Position numbers and translations under genes: made by a program. The notes beneath the pieces are model-generated. The model was given only the letters and a program-made list of their open reading frames with translations, searched no databases and was not told the DNA's origin. A stretch of 64,000 nt of DNA, taken from contig CM068313.1 in NCBI GenBank assembly GCA_034766995.1, positions 9,625,083 through 9,689,082 on the forward strand, written 5' to 3'. Each line of letters starts with the position of its first letter. The stretch's first letter is position 1. Positions 34,240-45,489 of the stretch are shown here, piece after piece. The DNA is from Acanthacorydalis orientalis (Eukaryota; Arthropoda; Insecta; Megaloptera; Corydalidae).

Positions 34240-35792
34240 AAGAAAAAAATATTTTATTTATTATGTATAAGGAAATATAACCATTTTAATAAATATCTCC
34301 TTACAAAGTCTCTTGAAATAATTATAAAAATAATATAAATTATTAGATGTATTATTTGGTATTGCATGTGTGAATTTTGGAATATTTTACGGGCCACCTT
34401 GTATAACTAATCATGTTTTTTTTTAAATGTTCAAAACTTCTGTTATTTTTATAGAATTATCAACGAAACTGATTGAATCATTTTAAAGATATTTCATACA
34501 AAATGCTATTTTAATGAATTTAGAAACTTTCCCATAATAACTTACAGCTTTGCATGAAATTAATATTTTTTAGAATTTTCTTGGTGTAAGTTTAATAATT
34601 ACTCATAGCTTAAAGTACTTCCTCATTAAAATTTTATAAAAAGTATGCAAAACATGAATTGTCGAATTTATAAAACTGTATCTCAAGGACATTCTGTAAC
34701 GTTAATTTTTAATCTAAATATATGGGGAATTAAATTTGTCATCGTTTATCTAAAAATTTGAAATAATTAGTCATTTAACAAGTAAAATGCACTATTAAAA
34801 AAATACATAATTATTTTAAATTTTATTATTTATAATTCATTTAGGTTTTTTTTTATAAACCTTTACTTGTTATACGAACTACTTTTCAGTTTATAATTAT
34901 TATTGAATTATTCATGCTGTGCAGTGAAAGATTGCAATTTATGTGCACTGATTAAAGCACTGTAAATAGTTTCAAAAGATTATTCAAAAAAGAATTTTAG
35001 AAAATGTAATAATATATTAATCCAATTAAAAAATAAACAGTTTTACGAATGAATAATACATTTATAACAAATTTATCTATTTCTTTGAATAAATAATAAA
35101 GAACATGGAGATGTACTCCTTCGAATCGTTATTTTATCGTCCGTATATTAAAATACATACGGATACCCACAAACTCATATCTATTCCTCTACTTGTTACA
35201 TTTTATTTCTCTAAAATTCGCCAGAAATACACTTTTCAATCGGGTTTCATTAATATAAACAAAGAAACTAAAAATTTTCAGAAATGAATTTTTACTCTCT
35301 TTCAAGCTATTCAATATTTTCTGATCAATAATTGATCATTTCGGTAGTTTATTACATAGATTTGACAGATTCTGAGAAAAGAATGCGCTCTAAGAACGAT
35401 TATACTCAGAACTTTAATGTATAGAAAAATCTTTCAGATTAAAAAATGTATTTCTGTATCTTGGCGCTCTGACTAAGATACACAAATACTTTTTTGATTT
35501 TATTTTTTATGATTTTCATAAAATTCACACTCATTTAATATACTTTAAGATGTGATTGAATATACTTGAGATTTTCAATAATGAACATTTTATGTACAAA
35601 ATATCTTTGTTACGTTTTATAAATTGATTTTGCATAAATGCGGCCGCACATTGTATGTAATGAATAAACAATCTTAGACAAAAACAACTCTGTCAGACAC
35701 TGTTAAAACGGCCATTTTCGCATGGTGTCAAATAGGTCGACTAGACATTGTATCTGATAATAGTTTCAGAAACATATAGAATATCGTTTTTG

Positions 35793-36003
35793 AATGAAAA
35801 ATTATTTTAACTTAACGAGAAGTAAATCATTACATATTTTTTATTATCTCTTGCTTCAGAAAACTTCCGTCTCCCCTAATATATCTCTCTCTTTCTATCC
35901 CCCCTCTCTCATTTTATCTTTCTTTCTCTCTCTCTCTCTCTATATATATACATATATGTATATATATATATATACATACATGTATATATATATTTAAATA
36001 TTA

Positions 36004-36058
<55 letters not shown>

Positions 36059-36145
36059 AAGAGAAAGAAAGAGATCCTGAAACATTCATTTATATGAAAA
36101 ATTAGTTTAACTTTACTAGAAATTCATTATATACTCGTTTCATTT
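35793..36145. repeat. (CT)n(TA)n(AG)n mirror palindrome between 45-bp direct repeats
   Basis: A pyrimidine tract (35876-35940, CTCTCTTTC-type) leads into TA-rich sequence (35941-36025), then a purine tract (36026-36075, GAGAGAAAG-type). The whole about 200-bp block is a large imperfect inverted repeat. Flanking it, TGAAAAATTATTTTAACTTA at 35793 recurs as TGAAAAATTAGTTTAACTTT at 36096, and the similarity continues for about 45 bp in direct orientation. Confidence 0.8.
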
Positions 36146-36242
36146 CGAATATTTTTGTTTCCACCTACTGAAATCATTTTCATATAAATCACAAAAAATG
36201 ATTAATTATAAAAGGACAACGCAATCTGAATAGAGTTTATAA

Positions 36243-36605
36243 ATGATAAATTTGGAATATAAAAGAATATATATGAAAGAAATTATTGACTGGAAGCTAA
36301 GAAATATTAAAAAAACCGGAAAGAAAGACGAATATATCAAAAAATGTATTGAAAATATGTTGAAAAGAAACGGTCCGAAATGTTCAAATTCGAAGAGATG
36401 TTTGTCCAGCAGTGGATCGTCAAATATTCAAGAAGACGTACATGACATAAATACATACATTAATAACCATGATTTTACACACTTAAAAATCGAACCATTT
36501 CACGACTTAATCATAAAATTCTTTGAATACACACAATTCTTCAGATCGCCATTTTGTCGTTCGTTTAACATCGAAGCGAAGACATATATTACGACATATA
36601 ATTAA
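36243..36605 (+). CDS. Unrecognised 120-codon ORF, AT-rich
   Basis: A true ATG opens 120 codons without a stop, which is long for sequence of this base composition. The first half is lysine-rich and likely helical (starting MINLEYKRIYMKEIIDWKLR), followed by a Ser/Cys segment (NSKRCLSSSGSSNIQED) and a C-terminus with HDLIIKFFEYTQFF. There is no signal peptide, no membrane segment and no family I recognise. A strong acceptor 130 bp downstream (36735) raises the possibility that the two belong to one transcript, but no donor in the ORF is convincing. It may be a chance ORF. Confidence 0.25.
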   Translation: MINLEYKRIYMKEIIDWKLRNIKKTGKKDEYIKKCIENMLKRNGPKCSNSKRCLSSSGSSNIQEDVHDINTYINNHDFTHLKIEPFHDLIIKFFEYTQFFRSPFCRSFNIEAKTYITTYN

Positions 36606-36735
36606 AATAAGACGAGACGTGTCAGAAAATATAAAGCGACTATCTGATCAAGATCTCTGATATCGAATGAATATTGGGTCTGAACTTCGAGTACGTTATT
36701 AATTCGTACTTACGTTTTTTTCCTTTTTTTTCTAG

Positions 36736-36950
36736 AACGGTCTGTCAACCAATTAACGTCATGTATCCATACGGTATTAGATCTATGTGAAACGACAGCA
36801 GCACAGCGACCAACAATCCGCTATGTTGGCACGGGCGACCGAATACGCCCGATCGCAGCCGGACACAAACACAAACAAACGCACGACAAACACAAACAAA
36901 CGAACGTGAACACTGTATGCGATGAATGCAACGCACACTGTGATATTTGA
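36736..36950 (+). CDS. Possible terminal coding exon of an unrecognised gene
   Basis: A textbook acceptor (TTTTTTTCCTTTTTTTCTAG) ends at 36735. From there one frame (phase with two leading bases) stays open for 70 codons to TGA at 36948-36950. The first part is protein-like (NQLTSCIHTVLDLCETTAAQ, RPTIRYVGTGDRIRPIA), then KHKQTHDKHKQTNVN and a Cys-rich end (VCDECNAHCDI). The run is CpG-rich, as in the exon at 2173-2464. A second frame ends earlier. The patch could instead be the 5' UTR of a minus-strand gene, since the minus strand shows GTAAGTACG near 36713. No family is recognised. Confidence 0.3.
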
Positions 36951-37440
36951 CTTTGCCTACACCGTACACACACACATACATGAGATACTGGTGTGTGTGT
37001 GTGTGTGTACGTGCATCTTTCTCGTTGACTGTGTGTATGTGGTGTGTGTATTTGTGTATCACATGCGTGTTTATAACGTCTGCGTATGTGTGCTGTGTAT
37101 ACGTGCGTATCATTACATTACAGTGAGCTGGTGCTGTTGCTCTCTGTTGTCTGTTTTGATGATGACAAGCCTACTTTGTGTGAAATATAAACGTCACTAT
37201 TCCACGTCCACTTATCTAGTGTGCGTAGCGTAGTAAACGCGAATAACAGTGGCGCATTTAGCCACCTGCGATCTAATCCACGGATCAACAGCGATATGTG
37301 TGCTTAAACGTGCATTCATCAACGCCGAACAATAAATACGGTACGAGAATGAGTATACACTAACCGTGTAATTGGTCTTGTGCATACATTGATCGATGGA
37401 TGCTCGTTTCAATACAGTCAATTTCAGTGCACGTATCCGA
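36951..37440. promoter_or_regulatory. CpG- and CA/GT-rich island
   Basis: About 500 bp with CACACACA and GTGTGTGT tracts (36970-37010, 37030-37110) and many CpG, much richer than the surroundings. Such islands in AT-rich insect genomes often mark promoters or first exons. The minus-strand 122-codon and plus-strand 103-codon frames here are low-complexity His/Thr and Cys/Val translations of the dinucleotide repeats. No TATA box is obvious. Confidence 0.3.
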
Positions 37441-37664
37441 TTATCAAAAAGGACTGTTTTAACCTTTAGCCGTTACCAATTTTATCGTATTCTTTATTCC
37501 AAACGTTCAGTATTCTTTTAATAAATACATTATGAAGAATATTGACGGTGGATAAGATAATTAATTAACATTTTTCTATTACACAGTTCAAATTAGATGT
37601 TCTTCACAATATAGTTCTGACACAGGATGAATTAACTTTCATTAATGAATTATCTTTTCCTGAC

Positions 37665-38005
37665 AAACGACCAAAACGTACCCGATCAAACATTCAGTAA
37701 ATGATTACTGATCAATTTGAATCGTTACTTACACGCAATTCACTGTCGATATCAGTATTTATCAGGAAGATATTGACATTTTTATAGACATTTCATACAT
37801 CAATTTTTAGACCACTTTAATTTTTAGAATTTCGATAGCGATATAAAGATGAAAGCGCTATCCTCACAGTCTTATGTGATAGAAAAATCTAATGACGGCA
37901 GCATCGCCATCGAAATACCCATAATCGACAATCAAAATGATCAATAATCATTTACTGAATATTTTTGATATTAAAATTTTTTTGTTGTTTCTTAGGTGAT
38001 ATTTA
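37665..38005. mobile_element. Palindromic element, two arms
   Basis: The left arm is CGATCAAACATTCAGTAAAT, GATTACTGATCAATTTGAAT, GTTACTTACACGCAATTCAC. The centre is interrupted by other AT-rich sequence. The right arm is ACGGCAGCATCGCCATCGAA, CCCATAATCGACAATCAAAA, TGATCAATAATCATTTACTG. Confidence 0.75.
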
Positions 38006-38147
38006 GAGATTTTTTTTAAAAAACTTGTATTTAAATATGCAATGATTATCTCTATTATTCAAAGTTATTAATCGAATTTTAGTTTCATATTCCAAGAAAT
38101 ATTTTTGTCAGACTATTCATACAATAAATATAACAGTTTGGAGCTCA

Positions 38148-38290
38148 ATCCATTTTGACAAATGAATTCTTTTTCCATTCCACAAACTACAAAGACTTGC
38201 TCTAATTAAAAATATTCGATAAATGACTACTGACTATTTTTAACTGTTACTTATGCACAATACATTGAGACTGCAACACTTAAATTATTT
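38148..38290 (-). repeat. Palindromic-family left arm
   Basis: TTTTGACAAATGAATTCTTT, CCATTCCACAAACTACAAAG, AATATTCGATAAATGACTAC, GTTACTTATGCACAATACAT. It lies about 140 bp right of a complete copy, in tandem. Confidence 0.75.
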
Positions 38291-38839
38291 TAAGAAATTC
38301 TGTTCCCAGATATAGATTCATCTCTTTACTTTTTTCAAAAAAAAAGTTTTTTTTTGAACATTCAATTAATAAAGACTGTTGTCTATGAGCTGTTTCCTTT
38401 CTTGAAATGCTCCGCGCATTTATATTTCAAGTTATTGTGCCATAAGTTTAGTATAGTTATTGTATCACTAACTCCAATTCGTTTTCATATACATTCTATT
38501 CTTTTTCCGTCTCTTGTTTTCATTTTACACATATATCTTATCATGTTTCTCTGTGCTATCTGAAATCACTAAATTATTTCATTCACTGACTTCATGGCAT
38601 TTTGAGAACTTATGTTTCAGTAGTATTAGATATAGAGATTCCGTTATATAACACAAAGATAAATAAAACATACAGTATAAGTAGAACGATAAAACTAATT
38701 CGTAAAAATTTTAAATGAACTCACTAAAATATATAAAACATTTATTTATTACATTTTAATGAAATTACTTTAAAGACTAGAACGCTTTTGAAGATTTTGC
38801 TTTTAATATTTTTTAGAACATGAAAATAATTGGAGTTTC

Positions 38840-38842
<3 letters not shown>

Positions 38843-38872
<30 letters not shown>
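38843..38872. repeat. (TA)n microsatellite
   Basis: A TA tract of about 30 bp. Confidence 0.95.
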
Positions 38873-38875
<3 letters not shown>

Positions 38876-39254
38876 GGGATTTAAAGAACGTAGTTAGAAA
38901 GTGACCTATATCAGGTGTCATTAATTTTATTCAAAATGCGCACAACGTGTGCCGAGAGAATGAAAAACACTTTTAACGAACCGAGACTAGTCGAAATATA
39001 ATGTATAATTATCGTCCGAAACAGTCTAACTAGAGAAACGTAAGGGTCTTCTCAATAATTAACGTTCATCATTTTCGCATTGGTTAACACTTTTATCAAC
39101 CTCCAGGGTGGGCAGATGTTAACATCTTGAAGCTGTTTACCTACGTACCCAAATCTTCAAACACACCTGTCTAGTTAGAAGTACGTCCCTCGACCGTTTC
39201 TATATTTATATCTTTTGAATATACATTTCTTGTAATTCTATATTATTATATCAG

Positions 39255-39319
<65 letters not shown>
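39255..39319. repeat. (TA)n microsatellite
   Basis: A TA tract of about 65 bp with one TG interruption. Confidence 0.95.
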
Positions 39320-39321
<2 letters not shown>

Positions 39322-39704
39322 TGCCTTATACTTCATATGTCTGTATATTTTTCCAATTTCCGTTTATGTTCTTTACGGTCAATATTTCAAATATCAATAT
39401 TTTATATATAAATATGTACATTTATTTAATAATTTTGTATACTTGTTTCGATAAATTAATTTGTTTAAAGTGATAAAAACTATTCGTATTTTTTAAAAAG
39501 TAACAATTCAAAAATAACTACAAATTTAACCTGTAAAATATTTTTATATTAAAATATGAAAAAAGCACAATTTTTAATGTAAATATCAATATCAGTAATT
39601 TATAAGAGTGTCTGAAATTTATTTATTAGTAGATAAATGATGTAAAAAAATCATTGGAGTTTCTTGATTGAACTTTTCTTTAAATAAAAAGTACAGTTCA
39701 ATTT

Positions 39705-39835
39705 TATTTTCAAAAATGGATTATTTTTCACTCCACAAACTATAATAAATTTGTTTGATCAAAAAATGGAAAAAAATATCATTAATCATTTTTGACTGTT
39801 ACTTTTGAGTATTTATATATGGACGACAAAATCTT
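39705..39835 (-). repeat. Palindromic-family left arm
   Basis: ATTTTTCACTCCACAAACTA, TTTGTTTGATCAAAAAATGG, AATCATTTTTGACTGTTACT. The arm decays after TTTTGAGTATTTATA. The 85-codon ORF from 39792 begins inside this arm. Confidence 0.65.
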
Positions 39836-40188
39836 CAAGACGATAAGGTACAGGAAAATCAAATTAAATACAAAAAATAGATTTGTTACACTTTTATGTA
39901 ACATGTCCGCCTATTCTTTAAATATTGTTACTTGTTTTCTAGACAATTTAGGTATTTTTGACGAAAATAGGAAGACTCATTCGAAAATTTTAGTTTCAAA
40001 CAATAGAAAATATCCGAACAATATTTTTTATCGCACATGGCGCTATTAGAAAGAATTTCATGACAACAATGTGTTTTTTTTATCAAAAGATAAAATAATA
40101 TTGTACAGATTAGAAAAATTATCTATTAGACAAGATAAAAATTAAATACATTTTATTATAAACATCAATATAGACTAATATTTATGAA

Positions 40189-40190
<2 letters not shown>

Positions 40191-40240
<50 letters not shown>
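40191..40240. repeat. (TA)n microsatellite
   Basis: A TA tract of about 50 bp ending TACATAT. Confidence 0.96.
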
Positions 40241-40242
<2 letters not shown>

Positions 40243-40334
40243 TCTTAGAAAATAAAATGAGAAACATTTTTTTTATAATTTTTTTAATGCTAATTATATT
40301 TTTCATTCACAATACAGTTATGGAACTGCGGTTG

Positions 40335-40870
40335 AATTCATTTTCACAAATGAAATCTTTTCTGATTCCATAAACTTCAAAAATGTTTAATAAATGATTA
40401 TTGATATGTTTCAATTTTACTTATACACATTTCAATAGCAATTCCATCATTCTCAAAGTTCCAAAGTACTAAAAAACTTTTTCTTAGATTTTTATGTATT
40501 TTAAAGTCATATTTCTTTATATTTTTTTACTCTTTTTTATAATTAATTCGAAAATATTTACAAAATTAACAGATGTTCACTATTTTTCAATAGAAATATA
40601 TTTTGTATCAATGAATCATTCGAGTATTACTTGAAAATTGAGTTAAATAAACTTTTCTGCTTATTTCAAGCAGAAAATCGTGATCATTTAAAAAATGTAT
40701 AAACAGCGTTAAATCATTCAGATTGTTCTATAGTTTGACGCTCTGAGAATAATGGCATTGCTACAGAAATGCGTTTAAACAAGATTCAAAAATGATCAAT
40801 AATTATCTATTGACAATTTTTGGTCAAACAGATTTTTTGTTGTTTGTGAGGCAAAAAAAATGAATTCGTT
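40335..40870. mobile_element. Palindromic element, two arms with an enlarged centre
   Basis: The left arm (40335-40480) is TTTTCACAAATGAAATCTTT, TGATTCCATAAACTTC, AATAAATGATTATTGATATG, TTACTTATACACATTTCAAT, CCATCATTCTCAAAG. The right arm (40737-40870) is GACGCTCTGAGAATAATGGC, GAAATGCGTTTAAAC, CAAAAATGATCAATAATTAT, TTTGTTGTTTGTGAGGC. The centre is about 250 bp, longer than in other copies. Confidence 0.75.
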
Positions 40871-41200
40871 AAATATTTTTATTCCTTTACCACTTCTTTG
40901 CATTCTTTAATAGATGTTCTTAAGTCGTATTTTAAAAAATCGTATTTATTTTATTACTGTTTAGTAATTTGAAAAAAAATGTTTATTTCTTAATTAACTT
41001 CTCAGTGATTTAAACAGAACGCAAACGAATAATAAAACCTGGATATCGATATAATACTTTAAATTTCAATCCCTTCTTCGTATAAATTACATATTAATTT
41101 TCAAAAAATCAATCAATCTCCATATACCATAAATAACAGTGTCATTCAATGATAACTTCTTCGGAAAATCTCTCGGCCATGATCGATAGTTTCAGGTTAC
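40871..41200. other. AT-rich non-coding stretch
   Basis: No gene seen. Confidence 0.5.
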
Positions 41201-41360
41201 CTTGACAAATTCCACTGCATGGAACACTGTTAATGATTTCTTCGTTGGATGAACTTAAAATAATAGAATTTTTTTTAAACTAAAATTATTTACATTACAC
41301 AAACATTCAGTTTCTTTTTTAAGGTCATCTATAGAACTTTTTCGCGACATCATCATCAGG
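41160..41360 (-). other. Possible minus-strand coding patch
   Basis: Two short minus-strand frames look protein-like in a locally GC-richer run. One begins ATGATGATGTCGCG near 41356 (MMMSRKSSIDDLKKETECLC). The other, in a different frame, reads SSNEEIINSVPCSGICQ and continues to MAERFSEEVIIE before a stop near 41156. Between them an AT-rich run ends in TTATTTTAAG, a weak acceptor. A donor (CAAG then GTAACC) lies at 41200-41201. It could be a small split gene or a broken one; support is thin. Confidence 0.15.
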
Positions 41361-42489
41361 TAGTGTCACTATCAGTTATTATGATTAGTTGATTATTAAA
41401 CATCAACCTTGTAACAGTATTTGAAATGTTTTCGTACGACCTTGCCAGAAAATAATTTATGGGCATTTAAAATAGACAACAAGTCAATGTATAATCAGTT
41501 ATAAACACGAATCGAATATCAGAATTTAACAATACAAACTCTTCTGTCAGACATCACGCATTCAAGATTTCATGAATTAGATTATACGTTCTTTTCTTCC
41601 TAGATTAGACAATTACGTTTTTATGATTATTTTAAAATTTTTTTATATACGAAAGCGTGTACAGAACAAGATTCCATTTCCGTACATTAAGAACCCACTG
41701 GCTCTTACATTCAAGTGACACCGCGCGTCTTTATATCAGACGAAGCATCTCGATAAATATTTAAATGGATAATATAAGAGACAAGTTAAAAGTCCAGCTG
41801 TTATATAAAATATCGTAAACTGAATTTATAAACTATTAATAATATACAAAAACATCACTTAAACACGCATGTTGCACGGACGATAATGTAAATAGAAATT
41901 GTGGTGAAGAAACGGCCCTGTAGCAGAAAACAAAAAAAGGAAACAGCTTGCAGCGTTTCACAGTTTCAAACTCGTAATGAATTATACGATATTATTACTC
42001 TTTTTAACATAATCGAGTGAAAAAAGCAACAGAGATAAAAGTGTACGTGTTACGGATGATAAAAAGAAATGACTTAATTGTATTTGGATAGAGATTGTTT
42101 GTTATTCATACGAACGGACAAGAATAGGATGCGCGCTGCACAGAATAGAAACTGCTCGACGAAGAGTGTAATAGTATCTGTTGAATATTTAGTTCATATG
42201 GTATACAAATCAGATTGTATATGGAGTACCATTTGAGGCGCATTATGGGTTCTGTATCATAGGCTGTCGTTCGCATGTCAACGGTTCCGTTATCAGGAAA
42301 TTGTTAATTATTTCATAGATATGTGTTTATTTCATCCTTAAATATCGGATCTATCTTAGTTTGTATGATACATGATACAAAGATTTGTTTTATCCGTTCT
42401 GTAAAAAATAATAACTGAAAAAATATTCTTATAAAAACTATTTCCCATTTTCTTAAATAATAACATCAAAATACAGTTCTGTGGTTCTA
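41361..42489. other. Mixed-composition non-coding stretch
   Basis: Somewhat GC-richer runs occur at 41690-41760 and 42110-42300, without open frames or recognisable motifs. Confidence 0.45.
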
Positions 42490-42825
42490 ATTCACTTTTA
42501 CAAATAATTTTTTTCCGTTCGAAAACCACAAAAAAATTCTGATCAAAAATTTTAATAAAATATTATTTACTATTTTTAATTTTGTTTTATGCACGTTTCG
42601 ACAGCGACTAATCATCCCAGAGCGCGAAGGAACAGAAAACTATTTTTTTTCAAAATTTTTCTCTACTTTAATGCTCTGAAAATGATATTGCTATTGAAAT
42701 GCGCATCAACATCAATCAAAAATGATCAATATCATTTATAATTTAGTCAATGTTCATTTATTGTAGACTTTTGGTTAGAAACATTTTTGTGATGTGAAAG
42801 AAAAATTCATTTATGAAAACAGAGA
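42490..42825. mobile_element. Palindromic element, two arms, near-complete
   Basis: The left arm is ATTCACTTTTACAAATAAT, TCGAAAACCACAAAAAAATT, CTGATCAAAAATTTTAATAA, GTTTTATGCACGTTTCGACA. The centre is CAGAGCGCGAAGGAACAG. The right arm is ATGCTCTGAAAATGATATTG, TATTGAAATGCGCATCAACA, AATCAAAAATGATCAATATC, TTATTGTAGACTTTTGGTTA, GAAAAATTCATTTATGAAAA. At about 335 bp it is a good reference copy. Confidence 0.8.
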
Positions 42826-43159
42826 TATTAATTAGACTCTTTGTCAATTTTATGACATTTTTTTTAAATAAACCACAGAAATTAATATTTTAGTATAACA
42901 ATTATTATAATACAGAAACGGATTGATTATTTTAAATAAAATTAAAATAGTGAAAATTATTAAAGACAAGTTATTCAAATCAGTAAAGATTTATTTTAAA
43001 ATTTGATTCAATTACATTTTCTAAGCAAGTGGTTTATTATAATGTAAATAAATTTTATTAAGCTGAATGACTGAAAACTGATTTATATTTGACAAAAATT
43101 TATAAATTATTTCTTTGCTTGAAAAAAGTTTGCTTGAAGAAACATTTTTTTCTACTTTT

Positions 43160-44350
43160 CATATATGAGGGAAAATGCAAACGAATCTCGCTCACAAAAC
43201 ACAAATTTTCGAATCAAAAATACTGTTTTTGACTTAATTCGATTATTCTCGTTCTAAATAAACGATTTATGATAAAAAAGTTTAATAATTTAAATTTCCA
43301 TTTTTGGGTCCAAAAAAATACACGACCTTATAGTCGGCAATTTTGATGAAAAATCAAGATTTTTAAAAAAATAGTCCTTTGACTAAATTATGATTTTATT
43401 ATAAAAAATGATATATTATTGAGGAAAAACATGAATTGAACGATTAAAAGATTTTTATTTTTGAATAAAACGTCACTCTCCTTCAAAATTCTGTTTTTGG
43501 CCACAAAACTGGTCATTTCCACTTCAATATTTTTTATATGAAAAATTTTGAACTTTACTGTGTTTTAAATTATTGTAAGTATACTAAATTGCTATTTTTT
43601 ATAAAAAAAAATATTACAAATAATATTTACATTCGGTTTTTCATGATTTTAATGTTTTTACAGAAAAATAAATTGAAAATCGCATATTCTCACAAAATAA
43701 ACTTTTTTTAAATAAAAAAATACTGTTTTTGGATGTAATCGTTTTTTATTACACAAAATACACATTTATGACCAAAAAGCATAATATTTTGATCATTTAT
43801 TTTTTTTCCAAAGTAAAACGAACGATCTATTATGTAATTTTTCATATAAAATCGAAACGATTTTAAAACGATTTTTCTAATATATTCCATTGATTTTTAA
43901 ATTGTTATTTTATCATAAACACTAACATATTATTAGCAAAAAATAGGTTTTCAGTCATTAGGCCGAAATATTTATAATAGTTATACAACGACTCTGTCAA
44001 TTTTCCATGTAAAAATCGTTAAATTTTCAATTTAATATTTTTTTAAACAAATTTTCGAACTTTAATCATATATATCATTATATACATAAAATATAGTCAC
44101 TTTTCTGAACAAAAAATTTTTTTAATGATAATAAAAGATTTTTAAGTCTTTTTTACGATTTTCATATTCTGAAAGAAAATATAGTCATCCAAAAACGAAT
44201 CTTGCTCATAAATTTTATATTTTTCAATTTTTAATACTGTTTTTGGCCGAAAAATATTTCTCTCCTACTAATTAATTGATTTGTTAAAAAATTCTTAGTC
44301 AAAAATCATGAATTTTCAGAAACGATCCGTTCGTTTCAAGACTGTGATTT
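43160..44350. repeat. Degenerate tandem repeat, period about 250 bp
   Basis: The block AATACTGTTTTTGGCC or a variant occurs at about 43219, 43488, 43719 and 44233 (spacings about 269, 231 and 514, the last close to two units). The companion block CGAATCTCGCTCACAAA at 43183 recurs as CGCATATTCTCACAAAA at 43680 and CGAATCTTGCTCATAAA at 44200. Units are badly diverged. The 60-codon minus frame at 43708-43890 is a by-product. Confidence 0.6.
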
Positions 44351-45030
44351 TATTATAAACAATTGTATATTATAATAAAAAAAACTAGCTTTCAGCAATT
44401 AGAAAAAATGATATTTTCTAATCTCAATCTTACAGAATATCTGTAATTGGATTTAAATCTAAAATTATAAAACTAAGATTCGAATGAAGAAGATTTAAAA
44501 AAAACCTTACTATTAGACGATTAAGATTATTTGATAAGATAACATCATAAACAACAACTTACTGCAACCAATTAAAATCTAAGATATGAATATTTTAAAG
44601 CTTTTATTAATTCAAACAGGTATCAAAATAAATATTAAAGTAAAATATTAATGTTTTGACTAGTTAAAACATTACTATTAAGCATTCATATTTTACATGC
44701 AAAACAGAAACCGGATAAGAAAAATTATAACTGCTGACTTGTATAATGTGTAAATTTTAGATCTTTGTAATTTCAATTCTTGTTAACGAATTAAAGATTG
44801 TACAGGAAATAATGTTTAGTTAAAATAAATTTTGAATGTATTTGTCTTGATTTCAATTCACTTTTTTGACAATGTAAAAGTGGAATGTAAAGATTTTTAT
44901 GAATATTTGTATGTATATATATAAAAAAGTGTATGCGTGTATGCGCATATCTACCATATTAAACAAAAAATACTAAAAAAGTTATCTCTCCAAACAACCG
45001 CACAAATATGAACAAAAATATAAATCATTT
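44351..45030. other. AT-rich non-coding stretch
   Basis: No supported feature. Confidence 0.55.
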
Positions 45031-45224
45031 CAGATCAAGGAAAAACTCGTGTCGCGGATTGGATTGAAAAATAAAAAATAATATTCGCTATACTTTATAA
45101 CTCAACAAGGTCGATCTCCACGTGGACTTTTGTCCTGATACTGCGTAAAAATAACGAAGAAGAACATGCTAAAGTGAAACGTACGTGACAAAGCATAAAT
45201 TGCTTAAGACAAGTCGTAAATCGA

Positions 45225-45232
45225 TATAAAAG
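45225..45232 (+). promoter_or_regulatory. Candidate TATA box
   Basis: TATAAAAG stands alone in a GC-richer run. Thirty bases downstream lies GCGCTGTGTCAATCG, a reasonable start-site context, and the ATG at 45272 follows 47 bp after the box. Confidence 0.35.
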
Positions 45233-45271
45233 AGGGATAGAAAAGTCAACGCGCTGTGTCAATCGTAAAGA

Positions 45272-45415
45272 ATGTGTAAAAAAAAGAGTAGAAAAAAAGG
45301 AAAAGTTTACTGGCCAATAAATCGTCTATCAGAATCCAACGGCGGTGGAGAAGAACTACCGTTGTACCCTGACTACTTCAGTACTGATCTTGTCGAATAT
45401 CGAGAAAGTAAATAA
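45272..45415 (+). CDS. Small ORF or first exon behind a TATA box, unrecognised
   Basis: A 47-codon ORF starts at ATG 45272 and ends at TAA 45413-45415. Its N-terminus is strongly basic (MCKKKSRKKGKVYW), followed by PINRLSESNGGGEELPLYP and DYFSTDLVEYRESK, with GC-rich third positions unlike the flanks. The basic start suggests a nuclear or nucleic-acid-binding role, which is inference only. Alternatively it is a first coding exon: GAGAAA then GTAAAT at 45407-45408 is a usable donor just before the stop. A second ATG (45418, AACAATGAATCC) opens 23 codons. An acceptor (AAATCATTTCAG) at about 45040 with short open frames behind it lies upstream and may end a different plus-strand transcript. Confidence 0.3.
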   Translation: MCKKKSRKKGKVYWPINRLSESNGGGEELPLYPDYFSTDLVEYRESK

Positions 45416-45489
45416 CAATGAATCCAGTTGATAAAAGTTACAAGATTTGTAGACGGGGATATAAATTGAGTGACCTTATAAAAGGATGA

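Larger units (their letters stand above)
33543..35790. other. AT-rich non-coding stretch
   Basis: No gene supported. ORFs at 33543-33845, 33733-33921 and 34027-34338 contain Tyr-Ile runs from TA tracts. The sequence near 34880-35010 and 35290-35345 may hold badly decayed palindromic arms (TTCTGATCAATAATTGATCA). Confidence 0.5.
38291..39704. other. AT-rich stretch with a GC-richer segment
   Basis: At 38935-39200 a GC-richer run contains GGGTGGGCAGATGTTAACAT with the 12-bp palindrome GATGTTAACATC and an ACACCTG E-box, without an open frame. TA tracts at 38843-38872 and 39255-39319. Confidence 0.5.

Noticed and set aside
36745..37233. 122-codon minus and 103-codon plus ORFs over the CA/GT island
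   Set aside because: Their His/Thr and Cys/Val runs come from dinucleotide repeats. The open frames are explained by the repeat composition.
39792..40049. 85-codon ORF
   Set aside because: It begins at TTG inside a palindromic-family arm and has no motif; it is a by-product of the repeat.
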